Below are positions 56,139-64,000 of a DNA stretch of 64,000 bases, in pieces. The notes beneath the pieces were generated by a model, which was not told where the DNA came from, did no database searches, and saw only the letters and a list, made by a program, of their open reading frames with translations. The translations under genes were made by a program, and so were the position numbers. How positions within the stretch are numbered: the stretch's first letter is position 1; each line of letters starts with the position of its first letter. This DNA comes from Bacteroidota bacterium. GTDB taxonomy: Bacteria; Bacteroidota; Ignavibacteria; Ignavibacteriales; Ignavibacteriaceae. The stretch is from positions 62,001-126,000 of the forward strand of contig JAKAGZ010000001.1 of the NCBI GenBank assembly GCA_021815365.1, in the 5' to 3' direction.

Positions 56139-56360
56139 ATGTACAGGCAGGCAAAGAACGGAAAGTTGATGATAGACATACTTCCTGACAGGTGTGATTT
56201 TTGCGGGTGCTGTGTTGGTGTCTGCCCGGAAGATGCTATTGAACTGAAGGAAGCTGAAATTTTTATTATTGACGAACGCTGCACAAATTGTGCTAAGTGT
56301 GTATGGAGCTGCCCTATCGAGGTGATAAAATTTAATCGCGATGGGGTGTTAGCCGGGTAG
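56139..56360 (+). CDS. Small 2[4Fe-4S] ferredoxin
   Basis: A 73-residue protein (from ATG 56139; an inner start at 56169, MIDILPDRCDFCG, would give the minimal ferredoxin). It holds two cluster motifs, CDFCGCCVGVCP and CTNCAKCVWSCP, each CxxCxxCxxxCP. It would carry electrons at low potential. The next gene is a histidine kinase, not an obvious partner. Confidence 0.93.
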   Translation: MYRQAKNGKLMIDILPDRCDFCGCCVGVCPEDAIELKEAEIFIIDERCTNCAKCVWSCPIEVIKFNRDGVLAG

Positions 56361-56469
56361 CAGCCCGCACACTCTGAGGGAAAAGCGGCAGCAAGCTTAA
56401 ATAATAGTTTATTAAAAATTGCTATATAGTTATATTTATAATGCAAATAAACTTCGCAGCAAATCTGTC

Positions 56470-58395
56470 ATGGTAAAAAAGAGAAGAAAAAGTTCAGCCG
56501 GCAAAAAGAAATCTCCATCGTTAAAACCTGAATACAGAGTAATAAAAAAAATCACGGGAGGGGAAAGCATACTTCCGGCTCAATTGTCTCTCATCACAAA
56601 CCAGTTAAGCGAGTTAAGCGATCTTTCATTGGTTACAGATTCCGAAGCGAAGGTTCTCGAATGCGGAAACCCTGCCAGGGTTTTGCGTTGTAAAAAGCAA
56701 ATATTTATTAATAAAGATTTTTTTCTTTTTCTGCACACCGATGAAGATAAAAACAAAATACTAAAGTCAGTTTCTTTCAATAAATCACTTACTTATAAAT
56801 TTTCACTCGAATATTCTAAGGGAAAAATTGTTCCTGTGCTGAGCAGGTGGACTGCCCTTAAAGAAAAAACGACAGGCAAAACTTTTTATTTTATTCTTAA
56901 CTACGTGTTGAACGGCATAAATCAACCGGCAGAGACCGATCCTGTAAAGGATATTAAAGGCGAGTTCACATGGTTTTCCTCTTCGGGAATAAAAGACAGG
57001 GCAACAATTTATTCTACCAACCTGCCAATGATAACGGGATATTCGCAGACAGAGATTATGAGAAAACCAGAAGGATTCTTTTCGATTGTATTTGAAGAAG
57101 ATTATCCTGCTGTAAAAAAATCTTATCAGGAATTTCTCTCTGACAAAAGCCAGGGGAACACCAGGATGATATACAGGATTGAAAAGAAAGATAAAAAAAT
57201 AGCGTGGCTCAAGGAAATCATCGTAGCTGAAAGAGATAAGAAGGGTAAGCCCAAAACATCACGCGGAACAATTTCTGATGTGAGTGATTTGATGAAAGCC
57301 GATGAAGCTCTTGTGAAAGCGATTGATAATTTAAAGAAGCAAAACATATCAAAAGATAAATTTATTTCTATGCTGTCTCACGATCTCAGGGCACCGTTTA
57401 CAAGTATACTCGGGTTTGCAGAAATTTTAATCAACGAACAAAATCTTTCAAATGCTGAAAAGCTTGAATATCTTACTTACATTCACGAGTCCTCGCAGAA
57501 TCAGCTTCAGCTTATTAATTATTTGTTGGATTGGTCGCGGCTTCAAACCGGGCGAATGAAGATTGAACCTCAAAGGCTGCACGCACAAACTGTGGTATTT
57601 AATTGTGTATCTTCTTTAACAGGAAATGCAATCAGGAAAAATCTCGAAATAAAAGTAAATGTAAGCGATAAGATCCACGTGCAGGCTGATGAAAGATTGT
57701 TGAGCCAGGTTATAACTAATTTATTGAGCAACGCTATTAAATTTTCACCGCCCGGTAAAACCATAGAAATTAATGCAAATATTTTTAACGACGAGCTGAT
57801 AGAGTTTATTGTCAAAGACGAGGGCTTGGGAATCTCTGATGAGAACAAAGACAAGCTGTTTAAGATAGAGAGAATGTTTTCGACTGAAGGCACAAAGGGT
57901 GAAAAAGGAACAGGGCTTGGGCTTTCTTTAGTCAAAGAAATTGTTGAGAAGCATAAAGGTGATATTTGGTTTTATTCAGAATCCGGTGAGGGAAGCGAAT
58001 TTCATTTTACAATACCAAGATCACCCAACATAATATTGCTTGTGAATAATAATGCAGAAGACAAAAACCATTTTGAAGGGTTAATAAAAACAAACTTTCC
58101 TGCTTACCGGATTATGAGCGCTTCCAGTGGATATGAAGCAATGAGTATAGTTTTTGACAAACTTCCTTCGCTGGTAATTACCGGGCACGAAATGCCTTTA
58201 ATGAACGGCATACAATTAATTGAAGCTATAAGGAGAGAGGAAAAAAATTTCAGCATTCCAGTCATCTTAACTGCGGGTGGAATTACAGATGCACTAAAAA
58301 ATTCTTATTATAACCTGGGTGTTTTTGCTATCCTTGAAAAGCCTGTTAACCAGGATGTATTCATCGAGAAGCTTGACCTGGCGCTTAGAATCTAG
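56470..58395 (+). CDS. Histidine kinase with a degenerate receiver
   Basis: From ATG 56470, 641 residues. A basic N-terminus, PAS-type domains (one near 160-280), HisKA with His in FISMLSHDLRAPFTSILGFA, and a HATPase ending GTKGEKGTGLGLSLVKEIV. The C-terminal receiver fold is damaged at the active site: the acidic pair is NN (LLVNNNAED) and the phosphoryl Asp position holds Gly (VITGHEMP), while Thr (ILTAG) and Lys (EKPV) remain. It should autophosphorylate but cannot use this receiver, which may instead serve as an interaction domain. An upstream start would add 17 residues. Confidence 0.9.
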   Translation: MVKKRRKSSAGKKKSPSLKPEYRVIKKITGGESILPAQLSLITNQLSELSDLSLVTDSEAKVLECGNPARVLRCKKQIFINKDFFLFLHTDEDKNKILKSVSFNKSLTYKFSLEYSKGKIVPVLSRWTALKEKTTGKTFYFILNYVLNGINQPAETDPVKDIKGEFTWFSSSGIKDRATIYSTNLPMITGYSQTEIMRKPEGFFSIVFEEDYPAVKKSYQEFLSDKSQGNTRMIYRIEKKDKKIAWLKEIIVAERDKKGKPKTSRGTISDVSDLMKADEALVKAIDNLKKQNISKDKFISMLSHDLRAPFTSILGFAEILINEQNLSNAEKLEYLTYIHESSQNQLQLINYLLDWSRLQTGRMKIEPQRLHAQTVVFNCVSSLTGNAIRKNLEIKVNVSDKIHVQADERLLSQVITNLLSNAIKFSPPGKTIEINANIFNDELIEFIVKDEGLGISDENKDKLFKIERMFSTEGTKGEKGTGLGLSLVKEIVEKHKGDIWFYSESGEGSEFHFTIPRSPNIILLVNNNAEDKNHFEGLIKTNFPAYRIMSASSGYEAMSIVFDKLPSLVITGHEMPLMNGIQLIEAIRREEKNFSIPVILTAGGITDALKNSYYNLGVFAILEKPVNQDVFIEKLDLALRI

Positions 58396-58611
58396 ATTAT
58401 CTTAAGTAATACACCAATGCTGTCCAAATTAAATATAGGCTAACAAAAAAAGTTGTCACATTGTTTGTTTGGGACTGATTTTTTCAAAACCGGATTTAAA
58501 TCTCATTCAAGCAACTGCTGGTTAATACAGCAGCAACCGGATGCTAAATTGATGTGGTTCCGTTACAGCGTGGATGGACTATAGCAGGCAATTATTAGCG
58601 ATATATATGTC

Positions 58612-58749
58612 AATAAGGTAATAAGGTTTGCAGTTATGCTTTACTTTTGCTACTAAGGTTTTCTTTAACAATAAGGTTAAACCTTATGATTTGTTTAAAA
58701 TCTTAGTAGCAAAAATAACGAACCTGAAGAAAAACCTTATTACCTTATT
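58612..58749. mobile_element. MITE-like nested hairpin element, copy 2
   Basis: Outer arms AATAAGGTAATAAGGTTT (58612-58629) and its perfect complement (58732-58749), middle arms TTTTGCTACTAAG and CTTAGTAGCAAAA (58645-58657, 58702-58714), inner hairpin ATAAGGTT-A-AACCTTAT (58671-58687). It has no gene. Same design and outer arms as 41715-41850, but the arms between are diverged. Confidence 0.8.
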
Positions 58750-58784
58750 TCTGAAAACATTAGACACTAAACCAGGTTATCAAT

Positions 58785-58804
58785 CCTGCCTGTCGGCAGA
58801 CAGG
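58785..58804. repeat. Palindrome with CCTGCCTG arms
   Basis: CCTGCCTG, TCGG, CAGACAGG: an 8-bp inverted repeat with one mismatch. It is related to the perfect palindrome inserted in the nucleotidase gene at 15345-15365. Confidence 0.7.
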
Positions 58805-58937
58805 TTCCAGGCAATTTCTATAATTTGTTTTGGACAGATATGTAATACACCATCTAAATCAATTAATCAAAAGTATTTTTCTTCCGTATCTTTAAGGGAA
58901 TGATTATATTTTAACTCTTAAATTTTAAGAGGTTGAA

Positions 58938-60272
58938 ATGAATTTAGCAGTTGTTGGCACTGGCTACGTTGGACTTGTTACCGGTACGTGCTTTGCTGAA
59001 ACAGGCAATAATGTTATTTGCGTAGACGTTGATTTAAATAAATTAGAAAAATTAAAAAAAGGAATTGTGCCGATTTATGAACCGGGTTTAGAGGCAATAT
59101 TTGAAAGAAACATCAAAGATGGAAGATTACAATTTACTTCGGATATAAAAGAAGCTGTAAGAAAGTCTGAAGTAATTTTCCTTTGCCTGCCAACACCGCA
59201 AAATGGTGACGGAAGCGCAGACCTGAAATATGTTTTAGGTGTCGCAGAGGAACTCGGAAGATTTTTTCAAGACGAGCCAGGTATCGGTTTTAAAATAATA
59301 GTGGATAAAAGCACTGTCCCTGTCGGGACCAGCGATAAAGTAAGAGCATTAATAAAAAAACATGCGCCCAGATTTGATTTTGATGTAGCGTCCAATCCCG
59401 AATTTCTCAGAGAGGGAATGGCTGTCGAAGATTTTATGAAACCGGAACGTGTCATCGTCGGAACAAGCAATGAAAAAACCAGGAAAATTTTAGACAAGCT
59501 TTATGAGCCTTTCGTGAGATCTGGCAACCCGATTTATTTTATGGACGAACGTTCCGCAGAAATGACTAAATATGCTGCGAATTCTTTTCTTGCTGCAAAA
59601 ATTTCTTTTATGAATGAAATAGCAAATCTATGCGAGCTTACCGGAGCTGAGGTAGATAAAGTAAGAGCAGGGATTGGCTCCGACTCAAGAATAGGTAAAA
59701 GGTTTTTATTCCCCGGCGTTGGATACGGAGGGTCCTGTTTTCCGAAAGATGTTGTGGCGCTTGTGAATACAGCTAACGAAAAAAAGTATGATTTTAAAAT
59801 TCTTAGATCTGTTGTTGAAGTTAACAAAAGGCAAATAGAAATTTTTCTTAATAAAATATTAAACCATTACAATGGAAATATAAAGGGTAAGCATTTCGGA
59901 TTGTGGGGTCTTGCCTTCAAACCTAATACCGATGATGTAAGAGAAGCACCGGCGTTGGCGCTTATAGAAAAATTAATAAATAATGGAGCCAGTGTTACTG
60001 CTTATGATCCGGAAGCAGAGCATAATGCGAGAGTTGTACTTGGAGAGAAGATCAAGTATGCAGGCACCAGCTATAATGCGGTCGAAAACAGCGATGCCCT
60101 GATTATTGTAACCGAATGGAATGAATTCCGGAATCCAGACCTTGAAAAAATAAAATCCCTGATGAAAGAACCGGTGATCTTTGACGGCAGGAATTTATAT
60201 GACCTGGATACAATGAGAGAAAATAACTTTACTTATTACTCTGTCGGCAGAACGGCTGTAATAAAGAAATAA
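58938..60272 (+). CDS. ugd: UDP-glucose 6-dehydrogenase
   Basis: This enzyme oxidises UDP-glucose to UDP-glucuronate for surface polysaccharides. The 444 residues show the NAD fold LAVVGTGYVGLVTGTCFAE, catalytic Cys 267 in GYGGSCFPKDV, and the C-terminal domain GLAFKPNTDDVREAPALALI. It may be cotranscribed with the NusG-like antiterminator that follows 20 bases later, as for surface polysaccharide genes. Confidence 0.96.
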   Translation: MNLAVVGTGYVGLVTGTCFAETGNNVICVDVDLNKLEKLKKGIVPIYEPGLEAIFERNIKDGRLQFTSDIKEAVRKSEVIFLCLPTPQNGDGSADLKYVLGVAEELGRFFQDEPGIGFKIIVDKSTVPVGTSDKVRALIKKHAPRFDFDVASNPEFLREGMAVEDFMKPERVIVGTSNEKTRKILDKLYEPFVRSGNPIYFMDERSAEMTKYAANSFLAAKISFMNEIANLCELTGAEVDKVRAGIGSDSRIGKRFLFPGVGYGGSCFPKDVVALVNTANEKKYDFKILRSVVEVNKRQIEIFLNKILNHYNGNIKGKHFGLWGLAFKPNTDDVREAPALALIEKLINNGASVTAYDPEAEHNARVVLGEKIKYAGTSYNAVENSDALIIVTEWNEFRNPDLEKIKSLMKEPVIFDGRNLYDLDTMRENNFTYYSVGRTAVIKK

Positions 60273-60292
60273 GAAAAGAGCGATAATCTTTT

Positions 60293-60856
60293 ATGTATGA
60301 GAATGAAATTCAATTAAGGGAAAGAGCAAAAAAAATTTTTTTGAATGAACAAAAATTCTGGTACGCAGTTTACACTAAACCAAAATCAGAGTTCAAAGCT
60401 TCCGAACAACTGAAAGAAATAGGCGTGGAATACTATCTGCCTACGATTACAAAAGTAAAACAGTGGAGCGACAGAAAGAAAAAGATTACAGAGCCAATTA
60501 TGCGCGGTTATGTTTTTATTTACGTCTGTGAAAAAGAAAGGCTTCGCTGCCTTGAACAGGATGCGATAGTCAGGTGTGTTCTGGACAGAGGTAAGGCGGC
60601 GCGCATACCAGAATGGCAAATTGATAACCTTAAAAGGATGCTTGAAGTTAAATCAGATTTTTTCCTGCAGGAAGGCTTTGTGCCGGGGAAAAAAGTTTTA
60701 ATTAAAGATGGTCCCTTTGAAGGTGTAATAGGAGTAATACAAAAATTTGAAGACGGGAAAAGAGTTATCGCTGTTTCAATTGATCTTTTGAACCGTTCAG
60801 TCATTGCACACTTTCCTGTTGACAGCACTTTTGAAATACTTAAAGGGGAAAATTAA
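60293..60856 (+). CDS. NusG/UpxY-like transcription antitermination protein
   Basis: A 187-residue protein with an N-terminal NusG domain (WYAVYTKPKSEFKASEQLKE, then ITEPIMRGYVFIYV) and a C-terminal KOW domain (GKKVLIKDGPFEGVIGVIQK). UpxY-type proteins of this kind promote transcription through long polysaccharide operons; here it lies right after ugd. A main NusG is not excluded, but the usual secE/rplK neighbours are missing. It overlaps the next gene by one base. Confidence 0.88.
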   Translation: MYENEIQLRERAKKIFLNEQKFWYAVYTKPKSEFKASEQLKEIGVEYYLPTITKVKQWSDRKKKITEPIMRGYVFIYVCEKERLRCLEQDAIVRCVLDRGKAARIPEWQIDNLKRMLEVKSDFFLQEGFVPGKKVLIKDGPFEGVIGVIQKFEDGKRVIAVSIDLLNRSVIAHFPVDSTFEILKGEN

Positions 60857-61851
60857 TGCTCAATCAGACTGATCTTACAAAATTAAATAAAGGAGAACCG
60901 GTTGATCATTATCTGGTTTTGCGTAAGATCGAAATTCGCACAGCTAAAAATGGCAGCGAATACCTGAGCCTTGAAATTGGTGACAAGACTCTTTCTGTCA
61001 GCTCAAATATCTGGGATAATTTTGGATCAGTTTATAAAAATTTTAAGCCTGGAGATATTGTAAAGATTAAAGGTTCAATGGATGATTACCAGGGCAGCCC
61101 GCAAATTAAAATTTCTTCTATAAAACCCATCTCACGAGATGAAAACGTTTCTGTTTCTGATTTTCTCCCGGAATCCAAACGCGACCCCGCAGTAATGGAA
61201 AAAGAATTTCTTGACAGGATAGAGAGATTATCAGACACCAATCTTAAATCACTACTGAAAAATATATTCAAGGGAGAGAACCTCAAAAAATTTTCCAAAT
61301 CACCTGCAGGCAAATCCTGGCATCACGCATACGTCCACGGGCTGATTGAACATACTCTGGAAATAATAAAGATCTGTGATTTAATGTGCGACATCCATCC
61401 TGAAATAAACAGGGACTTGCTTGTCTGCGGTGCAATGATGCATGATTTCGGTAAGATAGAGGAATTATCAATTGATACTTTATTCAGCTATACAGACAAA
61501 GGGAAGCTTCTCGGGCATATTGTAATTTCTGCGATGGCAATTAATGAAGAAGTAAAAAAGCTGCCGGGCTTTTCCGAGGAATTAAAAAACAATCTTCTTC
61601 ATATAGTTCTCAGCCACCAGGGCAAGCTGGAATTTGCTTCACCTGTTGTGCCCAAGACGCTGGAAGCGATAGCATTATACCAGGCGGATGAGTTAAGTGC
61701 TAAAGTTAATGCTTATAAAAATGCCTTGACTTCTGAATCGAAAGGAGAAAACAAATGGACAAAGTTTATCAATCTTGCTTCAACTGAACTATATAAACAT
61801 AACTTAACCGGTAAAGCTGATAACTCAACCGATAGTTCACTTTTTGATTGA
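60856..61851 (+). CDS. YhaM-like 3'-5' exoribonuclease (OB fold plus HD domain)
   Basis: A 331-residue protein with an N-terminal OB-fold (YLVLRKIEIRTAKNGSEYLS, GDIVKIKGSMDDYQGSPQIK) and a C-terminal HD domain with HHAYVHGLIEHT and CGAMMHDFGKIEE. This matches the YhaM/CBF1 group, which degrades RNA and single-stranded DNA ends. It overlaps the antiterminator gene and adjoins the sirtuin gene. Confidence 0.88.
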   Translation: MLNQTDLTKLNKGEPVDHYLVLRKIEIRTAKNGSEYLSLEIGDKTLSVSSNIWDNFGSVYKNFKPGDIVKIKGSMDDYQGSPQIKISSIKPISRDENVSVSDFLPESKRDPAVMEKEFLDRIERLSDTNLKSLLKNIFKGENLKKFSKSPAGKSWHHAYVHGLIEHTLEIIKICDLMCDIHPEINRDLLVCGAMMHDFGKIEELSIDTLFSYTDKGKLLGHIVISAMAINEEVKKLPGFSEELKNNLLHIVLSHQGKLEFASPVVPKTLEAIALYQADELSAKVNAYKNALTSESKGENKWTKFINLASTELYKHNLTGKADNSTDSSLFD

Positions 61852-61875
61852 GTGTTTTTACCGCTTTTCAATTTT

Positions 61876-62622
61876 ATGAGCCTGCTTGATGATAAAACAC
61901 TGAAAAAAATTTCTTCGGCAAAGTCCGTTGTGTTTTTCACCGGCGCCGGAGTTTCTGCTGAAAGCGGCATTCCGACTTTCAGGGGGAAAGAAGGGATATG
62001 GAATAAACTAAAACCCGAAGAGCTTGCAAACTTTGATGCTTTTTTAAATAACCCGCAGATGGTGTGGGAATGGTACAAGCACAGGAAAGAAATTGTTCAC
62101 AACTCACAACCAAACCCAGCACATAAAACAATTTCTGACTTCCAGCTTTTTTTTCCCGAAGTTAAGGTAATAACACAAAACATTGACAACCTTCATAGAA
62201 GAGCAGGAAGCAAAATCGTGTTTGAGCTTCACGGAAATATTGAAAGAAATTATTGTGTGAAGTGTAAAACCTTTTATAATGATGAGATCATTTTTAATTA
62301 TGAAGTTCCGAAGTGTAAATGCGGCGGGCTGATCAGACCCGATGTTGTCTGGTTTGGAGAGTATCTTCCGCAGGATGAGTTTGATCGGGCTGAAGAAGCA
62401 GCGAAAAATTCTGATGTATTTTTTATTGTTGGTACATCTGCTGTCGTTTATCCTGCAGCTTCAATTATCTTTGTTGCAAAAGAAAACGGAGCCTATATAA
62501 TTGAAATTAATCTTGAAAGGACGGAAGCATCATCTGTCGCTGACAAATCATTTTTTGGTGAGGCAGGAAAAATTCTGCCTCTTATTTTTCAAGAATTGAA
62601 AGATCATTTTTTCACATTGTGA
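61876..62622 (+). CDS. NAD-dependent protein deacylase (Sir2 family)
   Basis: From ATG 61876, 248 residues (a GTG at 61852 directly after the previous stop would add eight). NAD-binding GAGVSAESGIPTFRG, the catalytic His in FELHGNIERNYC, two Cys pairs for zinc (CVKC, CKCG), and TQNIDNLHRRAGS. It removes acyl groups from lysines using NAD. Class CobB-type, with the substrate preference unknown. Confidence 0.93.
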   Translation: MSLLDDKTLKKISSAKSVVFFTGAGVSAESGIPTFRGKEGIWNKLKPEELANFDAFLNNPQMVWEWYKHRKEIVHNSQPNPAHKTISDFQLFFPEVKVITQNIDNLHRRAGSKIVFELHGNIERNYCVKCKTFYNDEIIFNYEVPKCKCGGLIRPDVVWFGEYLPQDEFDRAEEAAKNSDVFFIVGTSAVVYPAASIIFVAKENGAYIIEINLERTEASSVADKSFFGEAGKILPLIFQELKDHFFTL

Positions 62623-62643
62623 CCAATTCTGGCAAAACACTAA

Positions 62644-63090
62644 CTATTTTTTTGTCCCGATCTTCTTACATAACCTTTGTAAAATTTCCGATTCTTCTTC
62701 ACTGATCAGACCCATTTCAGTTTTAATTATGCTTACCTGATTAGGGAGGACTTTTTCAATCAGCTTCTCCCCTTTTTTAGTCAGATGAATTTCAAAGTTT
62801 CTTCTGTCACTTTTTCCTCTTTGTCTTTTAACTAAATTTCTTTTTTCCAGGTTATCCACAACATGAGTGATGTTTCCCCCGCTTTTAGAGATCTTTTTGC
62901 CGAGAGATTTCTGAGTCAGTGGACCGAGATGGTAAACAGCGTCAAGTATTCCGAATTGGCTTAAGGTAATCTTATATTTTATCAGGTTAAAACTTAATTT
63001 CGATGTCAGAGTTTCAGCTGCTCTTACCAGTTTAATTGCAGCATCGAGTGCGGTAATTTCTTCTTTGGTTCCTTTATACTTTGTTCCCAT
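62644..63090 (-). CDS. MarR-family transcriptional regulator
   Basis: A 148-residue winged-helix protein: dimer helix (ALDAAIKLVRAAETLTSKLS), DNA-binding part QKSLGKKISKSGGNITHVVD and wing NLVKRQRGKSDRRNFEIHLT. It is convergent with the sirtuin gene (21 bases) and divergent from rpiB with about 170 bases, in which it could control both. The ligand is unknown. Confidence 0.9.
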   Translation of the reverse strand: MGTKYKGTKEEITALDAAIKLVRAAETLTSKLSFNLIKYKITLSQFGILDAVYHLGPLTQKSLGKKISKSGGNITHVVDNLEKRNLVKRQRGKSDRRNFEIHLTKKGEKLIEKVLPNQVSIIKTEMGLISEEESEILQRLCKKIGTKK

Positions 63091-63259
63091 ACGTTTAAGA
63101 TTTACAGGTTATAAAATAAGTTTGAGAAAAATTTTTACGGTCATCCCTGCCCAGGCAATAAAAAAATGAAATACTTTCATTATATTTTGTAGCAGCAAAA
63201 TGTCAATTATTATCCTGCTTGGAAATATAATCTTAATTTTTTATTAAAGGCAAAAACGG

Positions 63260-63706
63260 ATGAATGTTGCTTTAGGCGCAGACCACGGTGGCTTTGAACT
63301 CAAACAATACCTGTCAACGCTGCTGAAAAAAAATCATTATGAAATTATAGATGAAGGTAACTTTACTTTTGATCCACAGGATGATTATCCAGATTTTGCT
63401 AAAAAAGTAGCTGAAACAGTTGCCGCCGGAAAAGCCGAAAGAGGAATAATAATCTGCGGCAGCGGGGTTGGTGCCTGCATCACCGCAAATAAAATTAAAG
63501 GCATAAGAGCTTGCCTGTGTCACGATACTTATTCCGCTCACCAGGGGGTCGAGCACGATGCTATGAATATTTTGTGCCTTGGTGCGAGAATAATCGGGAC
63601 GGAACTCGCGAAAGAACTTGTTTTTTCTTTTTTAAATGCTAAGTTTATAAATGAAGAAAGATTTGTGAGAAGACTGGAAAAAATAAATTCAATTGACAAA
63701 CAATGA
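63260..63706 (+). CDS. rpiB: Ribose 5-phosphate isomerase B
   Basis: RpiB interconverts ribulose 5-phosphate and ribose 5-phosphate in the pentose phosphate pathway. The 148 residues show ALGADHGGFELKQYL and the catalytic Cys in GIIICGSGVGACITANKI. The following gene, transaldolase, is in the same pathway, so they probably form an operon. Confidence 0.96.
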   Translation: MNVALGADHGGFELKQYLSTLLKKNHYEIIDEGNFTFDPQDDYPDFAKKVAETVAAGKAERGIIICGSGVGACITANKIKGIRACLCHDTYSAHQGVEHDAMNILCLGARIIGTELAKELVFSFLNAKFINEERFVRRLEKINSIDKQ

Positions 63707-63721
63707 TTCAAGGAGTTAACT

Positions 63722-64000
63722 ATGAATAATACTTTAAGAGAATTAGAAAAATTAGGACAGAGTATCTGGATAGATAATATAAGCCGCAGGATGCTGAAGA
63801 GCGGAGAATTGAAAAGGTTGATTGAGGAAGATGGGATAAGTGGTGTTACATCGAATCCGACAATTTTTCAGAAAGCGATCGGCAAAGGGAACGATTACGA
63901 TGAGCAGATAAAATCTCTTTTATCTGTAAACCCCGAATTATCTGCTGCTGATTTGTTTGAAACTCTTTCTGTTAAAGATATTCAGGACGGGACGGATATG
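63722..64000 (+). CDS. tal: Transaldolase (5' part, cut by window end)
   Basis: The first 93 residues are visible, with LGQSIWIDNISRRML and ISGVTSNPTIFQKAIGKGND, the N-terminal strand of the transaldolase barrel. It begins 15 bases after rpiB. The active-site Lys lies beyond the window. Confidence 0.93.
   Translation, partial: MNNTLRELEKLGQSIWIDNISRRMLKSGELKRLIEEDGISGVTSNPTIFQKAIGKGNDYDEQIKSLLSVNPELSAADLFETLSVKDIQDGTDM

Larger units (their letters stand above)
58396..58937. other. 542-base gap with repeats, no gene
   Basis: No convincing gene. It holds CTGCTG/CAGCAG arms near 58515-58535, the second MITE-like nested hairpin element (58612-58749), and a palindrome (58785-58804). The last 100 bases should contain the promoter of the UDP-glucose dehydrogenase gene; an AGAGG ribosome binding site precedes it. 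Confidence 0.7.

Overview
The window is an AT-rich bacterial chromosome segment that carries the replication-origin neighbourhood. On the reverse strand lie yidC, yidD, rnpA and rpmH; on the forward strand lie dnaA, dnaN, recF, a DUF721 gene, gyrB and gyrA. DnaA boxes sit between rpmH and dnaA. The gene content fits the FCB group (Bacteroidota/Chlorobi/Ignavibacteria), most likely an Ignavibacteria-like lineage: a C5-pathway haem cluster with both HemN and HemG, unusual 'MGQQQLLLI' pilins, a GxxExxY protein and many hybrid histidine kinases. This assignment is inferred from protein character only.

Layout. 1-12.4 kb: origin, replication and gyrase genes, with a small lipoprotein gene between dnaA and dnaN. 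12.4-29.1 kb, reverse strand: hemL; a 5'-nucleotidase family protein, MOSC protein, metallophosphoesterase, MmcQ/YjbR protein and family-9 glycosyltransferase; then the haem operon in transcription order ccsA-like, hemA, hemC, TetR-HemD fusion, hemE, a GxxExxY insertion, hemN, hemG, hemB. 29.3-32.6 kb: pyrimidine nucleoside phosphorylase and aspS. 32.8-46.9 kb: a type IV pilus-like assembly system with three minor pilin-like genes on the reverse strand, two major pilin-like genes on the forward strand, then PilC, PilB, PilT, a PilM-PilN fusion, PilO and a PilQ-type secretin. A decayed toxin-antitoxin cluster (36.7-38.4 kb) splits the pilus genes. 46.9-54.8 kb: five signalling proteins next to the pilus genes (receiver, three-receiver hybrid kinase, receiver-DHp protein, hybrid kinase, NtrC-type sigma-54 activator). 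55-64 kb: tRNA-Lys followed by a GIY-YIG gene that ends inside a broken second tRNA, a ferredoxin, another hybrid kinase, UDP-glucose dehydrogenase, a NusG-like antiterminator, a YhaM-like nuclease, a sirtuin, a MarR regulator, rpiB and the start of a transaldolase gene.

How the parts work together. The haem operon would convert glutamyl-tRNA to protoporphyrin (HemA, HemL, HemB, HemC, HemD, HemE, HemN, HemG; no ferrochelatase is seen). Its uroporphyrinogen-III synthase is fused in one frame to a full-length TetR-type regulator, so the enzyme could also report on or control the pathway. The pilus genes encode the motor, platform, alignment complex and secretin, but the pilin-like subunits lack the usual prepilin leader and Glu5. 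The adjacent two-component genes and a near-consensus sigma-54 site before the first pilin suggest NtrC-type control.

Mobile DNA. The strongest unexplained signals are: a 449-bp element with 28-bp inverted ends carrying a GxxExxY (PD-(D/E)XK) gene that supplies the C-terminus and stop codon of hemE; two MITE-like nested hairpin elements of about 137 bp; several short palindromes, one inserted in frame in the nucleotidase gene; the tRNA-Lys/GIY-YIG/pseudo-tRNA arrangement; and a cluster where every recognisable toxin gene is frameshifted while every full-length antitoxin gene is open.
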